From assembly GCA_915066865.1 (NCBI GenBank), contig CAJZEE010000065.1:1-12314 (forward strand): a stretch of 12,314 nucleotides of DNA, given 5' to 3'. The DNA comes from an uncultured Veillonella sp. GTDB lineage: Bacteria; Bacillota; Negativicutes; Veillonellales; Veillonellaceae. Position 1 is the first letter of the stretch. Each line of letters begins with the position of its first letter. The notes beneath the pieces were generated by a model, which was not told where the DNA came from, ran no database searches, and saw only the letters and a program-made list of their open reading frames with translations. This document shows, in pieces, positions 1 through 5,373 of the stretch. The position numbers and the translations under genes were made by a program.

Positions 1-11
1 AAATTAATCAA
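1..11 (-). CDS. Possible first codons of fixB (ETF alpha subunit), cut by window edge
   Basis: Tentative. The GGGAG at 25-21, which also forms the last codons of fixA, is followed after 9 bases by TTG at 11-9, then ATT AAT TT to the edge. A start here would give M-I-N-(F/L). Fix operons normally encode the alpha subunit (FixB) beside FixA, and nothing else in the window supplies it, so a fixB start near or just beyond the edge is expected. The start could equally be an ATG outside the window; only the operon logic and the spacing support this call. Confidence 0.25.
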
Positions 12-17
12 ATTTTG

Positions 18-1016
18 TCACTCCCATAATCGACCCCCCCCTTGGGACCCTTCTCCACCTTTAACGGCGGCTAAAGCCTTAAACTCACTAGAGGATACAC
101 TTTCAACAGTGGCAGCCCGCTGCACAGGATCTTTTACATCCACGCCCTCATCGTTGTTATCTACAGGCTCATCCACAGGTTCTTCGCTAGGCACCAATAG
201 ATGAGAAAACTTTTCTGGCTTGATATTATAGGCCAATTCAAGAACCTTTTTAGCCCCTTCTTCCACGGATGAAAGCATTTCTACCTTGCCCCGAAGCGGT
301 GGTTGATATACCTTACGAACGCGCGTAGGAGAGCCATTGAGACCAATACGGCTTTCATCAATATTAGGCATATCACGCAATGTAATATGGGAAATTTCAT
401 AACGTTTCGCGTAAATAGAGCTCCAAAGCCCTGGTTGACGAGGCTCATTGAGTTCAGCCGTAGCTGTTACCAATAATGGTAATGGAGCCTCAATCACTTC
501 ATAACCATTTTCATGCTCTCGTTTCACAATCGCCTTTTGAGCCGCCTGATCTACGGTCAACTCACAAGCATACGTAGCTTGCGCCATGCCTAGTTCCTCC
601 GCAATTTGAGGACCTACTTGCGCCGTATCCCCATCGATAGCCTGCTTGCCGCAGAAAATCATTTGGAACTCGCGATTCATGGTACGTTGAATATGACGAA
701 TGGCAGAGGCAATCGTATAGCTTGTAGCCAATGTATCAGCACCGCCGAAAGCACGGTCTGTAATAAGCACCGCATCATCTGCACCGAGGGATAAACACTC
801 GCGAAGTGCCGCCTCAGCTTGAGGAGGCCCCATAGTGACAACGGTTACACGACTACCTTCATATTGGTCTTTTACCGCAAGAGCTGCCTCTAACGCATGC
901 ATATCGTAAGGGTTTACAATACTAGGCAGACCTGTGCGGATGAGATTATTCGTTTCCGGATCCAGCTTAATCTCAGATGTATCTGGAACCTGTTTGATAC
1001 ATACTAATAACTCCAT
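18..1016 (-). CDS. fixA: Electron transfer flavoprotein beta subunit (FixA type), with C-terminal extension
   Basis: 332 aa. FixA pairs with FixB to form an FAD-containing electron transfer flavoprotein that passes electrons from a dehydrogenase or NADH towards FixX/FixC. The N-terminus MELLVCIKQVPDT is the typical ETF-beta opening. GKQAIDGDTAQVGPQIAEEL (123-142) matches the nucleotide-binding segment conserved in ETF beta subunits of the FixA and bifurcating groups, and TATAELNEPR (185-194) is also family-typical. The core ends near residue 265. The remaining roughly 65 residues are acidic (EEPVDEPVDNNDE, 278-290) and then Gly/Ser-rich, making the protein longer than the usual 250-280 aa. 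The start ATG at 1016 has AGGGGTGA overlapping the fixX stop codon; the gap to fixX is 4 bases, so the two are translationally linked. An eight-G tract lies in the last codons. Confidence 0.93.
   Translation of the reverse strand: MELLVCIKQVPDTSEIKLDPETNNLIRTGLPSIVNPYDMHALEAALAVKDQYEGSRVTVVTMGPPQAEAALRECLSLGADDAVLITDRAFGGADTLATSYTIASAIRHIQRTMNREFQMIFCGKQAIDGDTAQVGPQIAEELGMAQATYACELTVDQAAQKAIVKREHENGYEVIEAPLPLLVTATAELNEPRQPGLWSSIYAKRYEISHITLRDMPNIDESRIGLNGSPTRVRKVYQPPLRGKVEMLSSVEEGAKKVLELAYNIKPEKFSHLLVPSEEPVDEPVDNNDEGVDVKDPVQRAATVESVSSSEFKALAAVKGGEGSQGGGRLWE
34..41 (-). repeat. Homopolymer tract of eight G near the 3' end of fixA
   Basis: On the coding (minus) strand, eight consecutive G encode Gly-Gly plus the first two bases of a third Gly codon, six codons before the fixA stop. 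Losing or gaining one G changes only the last residues, because both alternative frames stop within about a dozen codons. G tracts of this length are slippage-prone, so it may be a variable site, or a place where the read or assembly is wrong. Confidence 0.6.
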
Positions 1017-1020
1017 ACAC

Positions 1021-1299
1021 TCACCCCTGTCTAAATTCTACGCCCTTAGCGTTACGCGGATATTTCCAAGTTTTTACGATTGTTTCGCCACAAAGAACAC
1101 GGCAGGTGCCGCACTCAAGACACCCAGCGAAATCAAAGGCTAAATCACCATTTTCTTGTAATGTATATAGACCGGCAGGACAGCCATTTACGAGTTTCAT
1201 TTTCTCTTCCAAGCTAAAGCCAGCGCCATCCACAATAATATGAGGAGACGTTTCATCTACATAGTATTTATTGGCGCCCAAGCGCTCTTCTAGTTTCAT
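1021..1299 (-). CDS. fixX: Ferredoxin-like protein FixX
   Basis: 92 aa. FixX is the small iron-sulfur partner of FixC and FixAB. The sequence closely follows known FixX proteins: HIIVDG (20-25), NGCPAGLYTLQENGD (38-52), FDFAGCLECGTC (55-66) and the C-terminal YPRNAKGVEFRQG. Cys40 (in CPAG) with Cys60, Cys63 and Cys66 can ligate one [4Fe-4S] cluster; Cys70 is an additional cysteine. The start at 1299 (MKLEERLG) is chosen over one 7 codons upstream because AAAGGGGTG lies at a good distance before it and its ATG overlaps the fixC TGA as ATGA (1299-1296), which indicates coupled translation. The length matches the family (about 95 aa). Confidence 0.94.
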   Translation of the reverse strand: MKLEERLGANKYYVDETSPHIIVDGAGFSLEEKMKLVNGCPAGLYTLQENGDLAFDFAGCLECGTCRVLCGETIVKTWKYPRNAKGVEFRQG

Positions 1300-2603
1300 A
1301 GGGAACGCACCCCTTTCCAAGCATCACGAATCAAGGTAACTAAACCAACGTCACTTACACTACCCATCAATTTCTTCATCATTGGTACTGCACCATCACC
1401 ATTTACAGTGAATACATCGCGCATCACATGATTCACAAGAGCTGGATACTCTTTGAATATGCGAGGATTTGATGCGAGGAAGGCAGGCATATTTTTATAA
1501 AGCTTCATGTCCTTATATAACCAAGAATTCTTGATTTGACGTTCATACAATTTAGCAACGCGCTCCATGTTTTCATCGCGCAATGCTACGTTAACCGCAT
1601 CGGCTGCACACATGCCAGATTCGATGGCAAGGTCCATCCCACGAATGGTATACCCCAAGTTCATACACATACGCGCCGCATCACCAACGATAACATACCC
1701 ATTACCGCCCAATGTAGGCAGAGCTTTAAAGCCGCCTTCTGGCACGAGATGCGCACTATGCTCCTTCAATTGACCATTTTTCAATAATGGTGCAATTCTT
1801 GGATGGCTTGTGAAAGCTAGTAGCATTTCATCTACCGATTTATTTGCTTTACCGATATCTTCAAGGCCTACAACCATACCTACGGAAAGGCTGTCTTTAT
1901 TCGTATAAATAAAGCCACCGCCCAATAAGCCATCGGTCATATCGCCCAAAGTAAGCCACGCCATCCCCTCATCGCCAGATAGCATGAGACGATTTTCAAG
2001 ATCCTCTTTTTTGAGTTTATATACTTCTTTCACCCCTACAGCCATTGTTTTTGGATCTGTAGGACCTGTAAGACCAGCTTCTTCCAATAATAATGTATTA
2101 GAACCTTCTGCGATGATAACTAGTTTTGCATATACTTCGTCATCGTGACAGCGAACCCCTATTACACGGCGACGTTTTCCTTCACCTTCGGTAATAAGCT
2201 CAGTTACCTGTACATTAGACACGAGGAGAGCCCCTTTTTTCTCCGCCTCTTCTGCTAACCATTTATCAAATTTAGCACGCAATACTACGTAGGATTCTTC
2301 ATTAGGTTCACCATCTTGGTAACTATACTCGATAGTGGTCATTTCATTGCCTGTACCAATAGAAATACGCTCTTTTGTCACCTTTCGTTCCAACGGCGCA
2401 CGGTCTCTAAAGTCCGGAACAAGACGTTCCAAAGAATGTGTATAAATGCGTCCCCCCATCATGTTTTTAGCGCCTGGTGCGGTACCGCGTTCGATGAGTA
2501 AAACTTTTACCCTCTGCTCCGCAAGGCGTAATGCCGCCGCAGAACCTGCTGGCCCTGCGCCAACAACGATAACATCAAATGTTTCATTGCGATCAATTGC
2601 CAT
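1296..2603 (-). CDS. fixC: FAD-dependent oxidoreductase FixC (ETF-quinone oxidoreductase family)
   Basis: 435 aa. FixC is the flavoprotein that accepts electrons in the Fix pathway and, by homology to ETF:quinone oxidoreductase, probably hands them to membrane quinone. The N-terminus has the FAD dinucleotide-binding fold: VIVVGAGPAGSAAALRL (11-27) ending at the acidic E38 of LIERG. NMMGGRIY (47-54) and VGDAARMCMNLGYTIRGMDLA (306-326, the second FAD contact) are characteristic of FixC. The length agrees with E. coli FixC (about 430 aa). The start at 2603 (MAIDRNETFD) is preferred to a start 15 codons upstream because AAAGGAGC precedes it by 7 bases and the residues before it lie outside the conserved fold. 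It is the first gene of a fixC-fixX-fixA operon, an order different from the E. coli fixABCX order. Confidence 0.94.
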   Translation of the reverse strand: MAIDRNETFDVIVVGAGPAGSAAALRLAEQRVKVLLIERGTAPGAKNMMGGRIYTHSLERLVPDFRDRAPLERKVTKERISIGTGNEMTTIEYSYQDGEPNEESYVVLRAKFDKWLAEEAEKKGALLVSNVQVTELITEGEGKRRRVIGVRCHDDEVYAKLVIIAEGSNTLLLEEAGLTGPTDPKTMAVGVKEVYKLKKEDLENRLMLSGDEGMAWLTLGDMTDGLLGGGFIYTNKDSLSVGMVVGLEDIGKANKSVDEMLLAFTSHPRIAPLLKNGQLKEHSAHLVPEGGFKALPTLGGNGYVIVGDAARMCMNLGYTIRGMDLAIESGMCAADAVNVALRDENMERVAKLYERQIKNSWLYKDMKLYKNMPAFLASNPRIFKEYPALVNHVMRDVFTVNGDGAVPMMKKLMGSVSDVGLVTLIRDAWKGVRSL

Positions 2604-2816
2604 ATACTCAGCTCCTTTAAATGAAAGCTTACACTTACATAAGTTCATATAGTATATATATTTCTCTATTTAGAACCAAAATACCTTTAAAAATTATCAC
2701 AGAAAGATGAATATATTCTATATTTTTCAGAAATATATTATAAAAGTCTATACATGTTGTATATATACTCATTATATATTAATACTAATGTATACTTTCT
2801 GTTCTAGATGAGTGCA

Positions 2817-2844
2817 ATAAAATTCATCAATTCGTGAATTTTAT
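2817..2844. promoter_or_regulatory. Perfect 10-bp inverted repeat, candidate operator
   Basis: ATAAAATTCA (2817-2826) and TGAATTTTAT (2835-2844) are exact reverse complements separated by 8 bases. There is no U-run after it and it lies between two divergent genes, so a protein-binding site is more likely than a terminator. Symmetric AT-rich sites of this size suit a dimeric winged-helix regulator such as the neighbouring ArsR-type protein, but no direct link is visible. Confidence 0.4.
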
Positions 2845-2917
2845 AAGTAAGTCTAGCTTTCACGGTAAAAGTAGCGTATGATAAAGGTAGCAAAAACCCT
2901 ATACGGAGCAAGACGCG

Positions 2918-2923
2918 TATAAT
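2918..2923 (+). promoter_or_regulatory. Possible -10 box for the ArsR-type regulator
   Basis: TATAAT, a perfect -10 consensus, lies 68 bases before the regulator ATG and sits within the palindrome CGTATAATACG (2916-2926). No TTGACA-like element is found 16-18 bases upstream, so this would need an activator or be fortuitous. A second candidate, TATGAT at 2877-2882, is similarly lacking a -35. Confidence 0.25.
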
Positions 2924-2991
2924 ACGACCGCATAATGCAAGTCCACGGTCAAGGTTGGGAACTCGTTATTTTTTAATTAAGAGGAGGCCCT

Positions 2992-3453
2992 ATGGACCCG
3001 TTAAAAATCTTGAAAGCATTATCAAATCCGCATCGGTTAGATATTATATTGTGGCTAAAACGCCCAGAGAAAGAATTCGGTGTACAAGTACACTCTAACA
3101 CTCTTATCGATTTCCCTCATAGTGTGAGCGTTAAGAGTATCCAAAAGCGCTGCGGTGTATCGCAATCTTCTATTTCTACATTTATGAGCATCTTAGAGAA
3201 TGCTGAACTTGTGGAATCGCGCAAAATCGACCAATATACCTATTTTCGTCGCAACGAAGAGGTTATTCACGAATTTGGCGAATGGTACAACAAAGAAGTA
3301 TCCATACAGTCTGACGAAATTGACAAATTATTAGAAACGGTTATCTTAGAAGACACATCATATCCATCAATTGATGAAAGCTCCATACCTAGCGAGCAAC
3401 TGGCAGTCGAAATACGTACTAAGGGACCGCAGCATGATGAAGAAAGTAAATAA
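2992..3453 (+). CDS. ArsR-type winged helix-turn-helix transcriptional regulator
   Basis: 153 aa. The opening LKILKALSNPHRLDIILWL (4-22) is the hallmark of the ArsR family. The helix-turn-helix spans about 47-72 (VKSIQKRCGVSQSSISTFMS, 47-66), followed by a wing (LVESRKIDQYTYFRRN, 73-88). Two features are unusual. There is an insert of about 20 residues (24-46) between the second helix and the HTH. The tail after residue 100 is acidic and probably disordered. The metal-binding ELCVCDL motif of classical arsenic/metal sensors is absent and Cys54 is the only cysteine, so a metal-thiolate sensor of that type is unlikely. The start is fixed by a strong GAGGAGG (2981-2987), 4 bases before ATG. It is divergent from fixCXA, whose control is its most plausible task. 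The signal is unknown. Confidence 0.85.
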   Translation: MDPLKILKALSNPHRLDIILWLKRPEKEFGVQVHSNTLIDFPHSVSVKSIQKRCGVSQSSISTFMSILENAELVESRKIDQYTYFRRNEEVIHEFGEWYNKEVSIQSDEIDKLLETVILEDTSYPSIDESSIPSEQLAVEIRTKGPQHDEESK

Positions 3454-3489
3454 AAGCCCTTCCCTACTTACCATATCTAGGGAAAAACG

Positions 3490-3526
3490 AAAAGAGCTAT
3501 AATATTCAAAATTATAGCTCTTTTTT
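3490..3526 (+). terminator. Rho-independent terminator of the ArsR-type regulator gene
   Basis: A perfect 14-bp stem, AAAAGAGCTATAAT (3490-3503) with ATTATAGCTCTTTT (3511-3524), closes a 7-base loop and runs into six T (3521-3526). It lies 36 bases after the regulator stop codon. Confidence 0.88.
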
Positions 3527-3531
3527 ATGTG

Positions 3532-3552
3532 ATACTATACCACTTATAGTAT
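3532..3552. repeat. 8-bp inverted repeat between two terminators
   Basis: ATACTATA (3532-3539) and TATAGTAT (3545-3552) are exact reverse complements with a 5-base spacer. It lies in the gap between the two convergent transcripts, so a regulatory role is doubtful; AT-rich sequence yields such repeats by chance. Confidence 0.3.
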
Positions 3553-3570
3553 ATATACAACTCATAACGT

Positions 3571-3606
3571 AAAAAGAGTGCCTTCCCATTTGGGAGGGCA
3601 CTCTTT
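3571..3606 (-). terminator. Rho-independent terminator of the aminotransferase gene
   Basis: The arms AAAGAGTGCC (3573-3582) and GGCACTCTTT (3597-3606) are perfectly complementary. They continue inward with CCC/GGG pairing after a single mismatch (T3583/G3596), closing on a very short loop. On the minus strand the stem runs into TTTTT (3575-3571). It begins 5 bases after the aminotransferase stop. The plus strand also has T-rich sequence after it, so it may work in both directions as a backup for the convergent regulator gene. Confidence 0.85.
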
Positions 3607-3610
3607 ACTT

Positions 3611-4933
3611 TTATACATTTCGTTGTGCTTCGTAAGCTCTGAATAGTTTAGATAATAATTCAGGAGCCAAACGCAATAAATCTGGGTTTTCACAGAAAGA
3701 CACACGCAATTGTGTTTTACCAGGGTTGTTATCGCCATTTTTACCGCTATAGAAACCATTGAGCGGTGCCATGAGAAGTGTATATTCCTTGCCGTCATCA
3801 AGGCTTACTGCACCGTGTTCGGCACACCAAGAAGCAAATTCTACACCATCAAAGCCAGGTTTTGCAACCTTTCTCACGTCGATTACAAAGTAAATAGACG
3901 CTTCAGGGCGAGACACGATAAAGTCCGGTTCTGCCTCTTTAAAACCTTTGTGGAGTTCAAAGATCATTTGACGATAGTAGTCGCGTTGTTGCTCATACCA
4001 GTTGTGCAATTGCGCATAGGACTCATGTTTCAAAGCACCAAAAATATATTGGCCCAATGTATTAGCGCTGAGGTTTGCCGTATATTCCGCAACAGATTTT
4101 TCATAACATAATTTATTATCCGTAATGATGGCTCCAATGCGAAGTCCACAAGCATTCCAAACCTTACTTGCCGTTTCAAGACTGATACGACGGCCTTCAA
4201 TGCCAGGCACATCTTTATCGGTTAAGGCCCAAATGCTAGATGTTTCTTTCCCTTTTTCATAAGCTAATTCACGGTACGCTTCGTCAGAGATGATCCATAA
4301 ATTATGTTTAACGCACAATTTAGTATATTCAATAAGCGTTTCTTTGCTAAATAATTGACCTGTAGGATTATCATAAGGAATGATAAGCAACGCCCCAGGT
4401 TTTGTCTCGATAATACGTTGTTCGACAGTCTCTACAGAGGGCAATTCGAACTCACCATTTTCATTGAGCTCCCGTTCTACAGTAACCGTTTTACGACCAA
4501 TGCGAAGACCTACTGCATCATAGTTTGTATAAGAAGGATTGAACATCAAAAGAGGACGTTCTTCTTCGCCAGCACCACCACATACGCCGAGCATGATAAT
4601 TTCCATCGCCATGGATGCACCGTCTGTTACAAGTACATCAAGCCCTGTTGTATCAAAGCCTTGGCTGCGCAAAATGTGGAGAAACGCTTCTCGACACTCA
4701 TCAGTGCCCGTAGTTGGTACATATGGCACAATCCCATTATGGAACGGGCTATTGACACCGCCCAAATCAAACAACCTACGCTGCATGGCGGGATGCATAG
4801 GACGCATTACATTGCCAATAGAACCATTCACCAAGATAGGCGGGTTCTTACGTTCCAAGAATTTAATTTGTCCTAGGCGAATGCCAGACGGCTTCCGAGC
4901 CATCATATACGGCGATAATTCTGGTTGTTTCAT
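3611..4933 (-). CDS. PLP-dependent aminotransferase, class I/II
   Basis: 440 aa, full length for fold-type I aminotransferases. It should transfer amino groups between an amino acid and a 2-oxo acid in the cytoplasm, using pyridoxal phosphate. The visible active-site set is complete: YDNPTG (187-192, Asn189 near the PLP ring oxygen), SDEAYREL (216-223, Asp217 for the pyridine nitrogen and Tyr220), SLETASK (251-257) with Lys257 as the Schiff-base lysine, Arg265 eight residues later as a phosphate contact, and Arg410 in QLRVSF as the substrate carboxylate anchor. FNPSYTNYDA (131-140) supplies the aromatic pocket. Substrate specificity cannot be read from this. The ATG at 4933 has AGAGGAG 10 bases upstream. 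It is a single-gene transcript with terminators on both sides, and its neighbours give no metabolic clue. Confidence 0.93.
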   Translation of the reverse strand: MKQPELSPYMMARKPSGIRLGQIKFLERKNPPILVNGSIGNVMRPMHPAMQRRLFDLGGVNSPFHNGIVPYVPTTGTDECREAFLHILRSQGFDTTGLDVLVTDGASMAMEIIMLGVCGGAGEEERPLLMFNPSYTNYDAVGLRIGRKTVTVERELNENGEFELPSVETVEQRIIETKPGALLIIPYDNPTGQLFSKETLIEYTKLCVKHNLWIISDEAYRELAYEKGKETSSIWALTDKDVPGIEGRRISLETASKVWNACGLRIGAIITDNKLCYEKSVAEYTANLSANTLGQYIFGALKHESYAQLHNWYEQQRDYYRQMIFELHKGFKEAEPDFIVSRPEASIYFVIDVRKVAKPGFDGVEFASWCAEHGAVSLDDGKEYTLLMAPLNGFYSGKNGDNNPGKTQLRVSFCENPDLLRLAPELLSKLFRAYEAQRNV

Positions 4934-4957
4934 TTCGATCCAACTCCTCTAAAAATC

Positions 4958-4978
4958 AACCTTCTCCATTGGAAGGTT
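4958..4978 (-). promoter_or_regulatory. Hairpin just upstream of the aminotransferase ribosome binding site
   Basis: In the minus-strand transcript AACCTTC and GAAGGTT (arms 4978-4972 and 4964-4958) form a 7-bp stem with a 7-base loop, followed by GATTTTTAG and then the AGAGGAG ribosome binding site. Stem plus U-run resembles a weak terminator, so it may act as an attenuator or simply as an mRNA 5' structure. Confidence 0.35.
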
Positions 4979-5090
4979 TTGATAACTGTGAAAGTAACAA
5001 AACACTTACTATACAAGCAAATATACAAGTACATCACAAAACATAAACTATGAATACCTATAGATAGATACATAATATTATAGAGCTTTT

Positions 5091-5109
5091 ACTATAGAAA
5101 ATCTATAGT
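5091..5109. promoter_or_regulatory. 8-bp palindrome next to a possible aminotransferase -10 box
   Basis: ACTATAGA and TCTATAGT are exact reverse complements separated by AAA. The palindrome covers the spacer and -35 zone of the candidate minus-strand promoter, a position typical of repressor operators. No regulator gene lies beside it. Confidence 0.35.
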
Positions 5110-5210
5110 TTTATAATATATACTTATTTACCTATGCTTAATTTATTGGTTATTGAAAATAACTCTCATGGTACTTAGTGCGGTCTCAATATACCATCAA
5201 AAACTATAAT

Positions 5211-5243
5211 AAAAATGAAAGAGCCCCATGAGAGGCTCTTTCA
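5211..5243 (-). terminator. Rho-independent terminator of the chelatase / TonB receptor operon
   Basis: TGAAAGAGCC (5216-5225) and GGCTCTTTCA (5234-5243) form a perfect 10-bp stem with an 8-base loop. On the minus strand the stem runs into TTTTT (5215-5211) and further AT-rich sequence. It lies 127 bases after the receptor stop codon, so the transcript has a long 3' untranslated region. Apart from the tandem repeat at its upstream end, I see nothing between the terminator and the stop. Confidence 0.85.
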
Positions 5244-5323
5244 CCATGATATAGATTACATTTTGAAACTATACAAATAACTATGATGTAATTGTCAATT
5301 ATTAGTATAGCTTTATAATCGAA

Positions 5324-5373
5324 CCATTGCAGTAGTTGCATCTATTAGCCATTGTAGTAGTTATACCCATTAG
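5324..5373. repeat. Imperfect tandem duplication of 25 bp at the receptor stop codon
   Basis: Two adjacent 25-base units (5324-5348 and 5349-5373) agree at 20 of 25 positions; both begin CCATTG and end ATTAG. The second unit contains the stop codon of the receptor gene, and the first lies in its 3' untranslated region. All five differences are transitions, as expected of an old duplication that has drifted. Confidence 0.6.

Larger units (their letters stand above)
2604..2991. promoter_or_regulatory. Divergent intergenic region between fixC and the ArsR-type regulator
   Basis: 388 bases without a convincing gene. The part nearer fixC (2650-2810) is very AT-rich and should hold the minus-strand fix promoter. 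Candidate -10 boxes reading TATAAT on the minus strand lie at 2742-2737 and 2776-2771, and an extended TGTGATAAT lies near 2700-2692, but none has a good -35. Short palindromes occur here: TATACA-TGT-TGTATA (2749-2763) and GTATATATAC (2759-2768). From about 2850 the composition becomes more GC-balanced and could form RNA stems ahead of the regulator gene. A divergent regulator-target arrangement makes this the likely operator region for both transcripts; this is an inference from layout. Confidence 0.5.
4934..5210 (-). promoter_or_regulatory. Leader and promoter region of the aminotransferase gene
   Basis: About 280 AT-rich bases without a gene. On the minus strand a TATAAT box lies at 5082-5077, with a poor -35 (TAGATT, 5105-5100). 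The leader of about 140 bases would then include the hairpin at 4958-4978. I looked for the conserved T-box segment common in amino acid genes and did not find it. Confidence 0.35.

Noticed and set aside
2604..2648. N-terminal extension of FixC starting at 2648 (MNLCKCKLSFKGAEY)
   Set aside because: A good ribosome binding site (AAAGGAGC) directly precedes the ATG at 2603, and the extension overlaps it; the conserved FAD fold starts after that ATG.
2935..2976. Short plus-strand frame of 13 codons just before the regulator (MQVHGQGWELVIF)
   Set aside because: No Shine-Dalgarno sequence upstream and too short to distinguish from chance; mentioned only as part of the possible leader.
4355..4876. 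Plus-strand 173-codon open frame inside the aminotransferase gene
   Set aside because: It lies entirely antisense to a gene with a complete active-site set, has no ribosome binding site, and its product has no recognisable fold. The same holds for the other antisense frames over fix, receptor and cobN genes.
4934..5369. T-box or cobalamin riboswitch
   Set aside because: The conserved T-box segment and the B12 box were looked for on both strands of this region and not found. The promoter of the chelatase operon, where a B12 riboswitch would be expected, lies outside the window.
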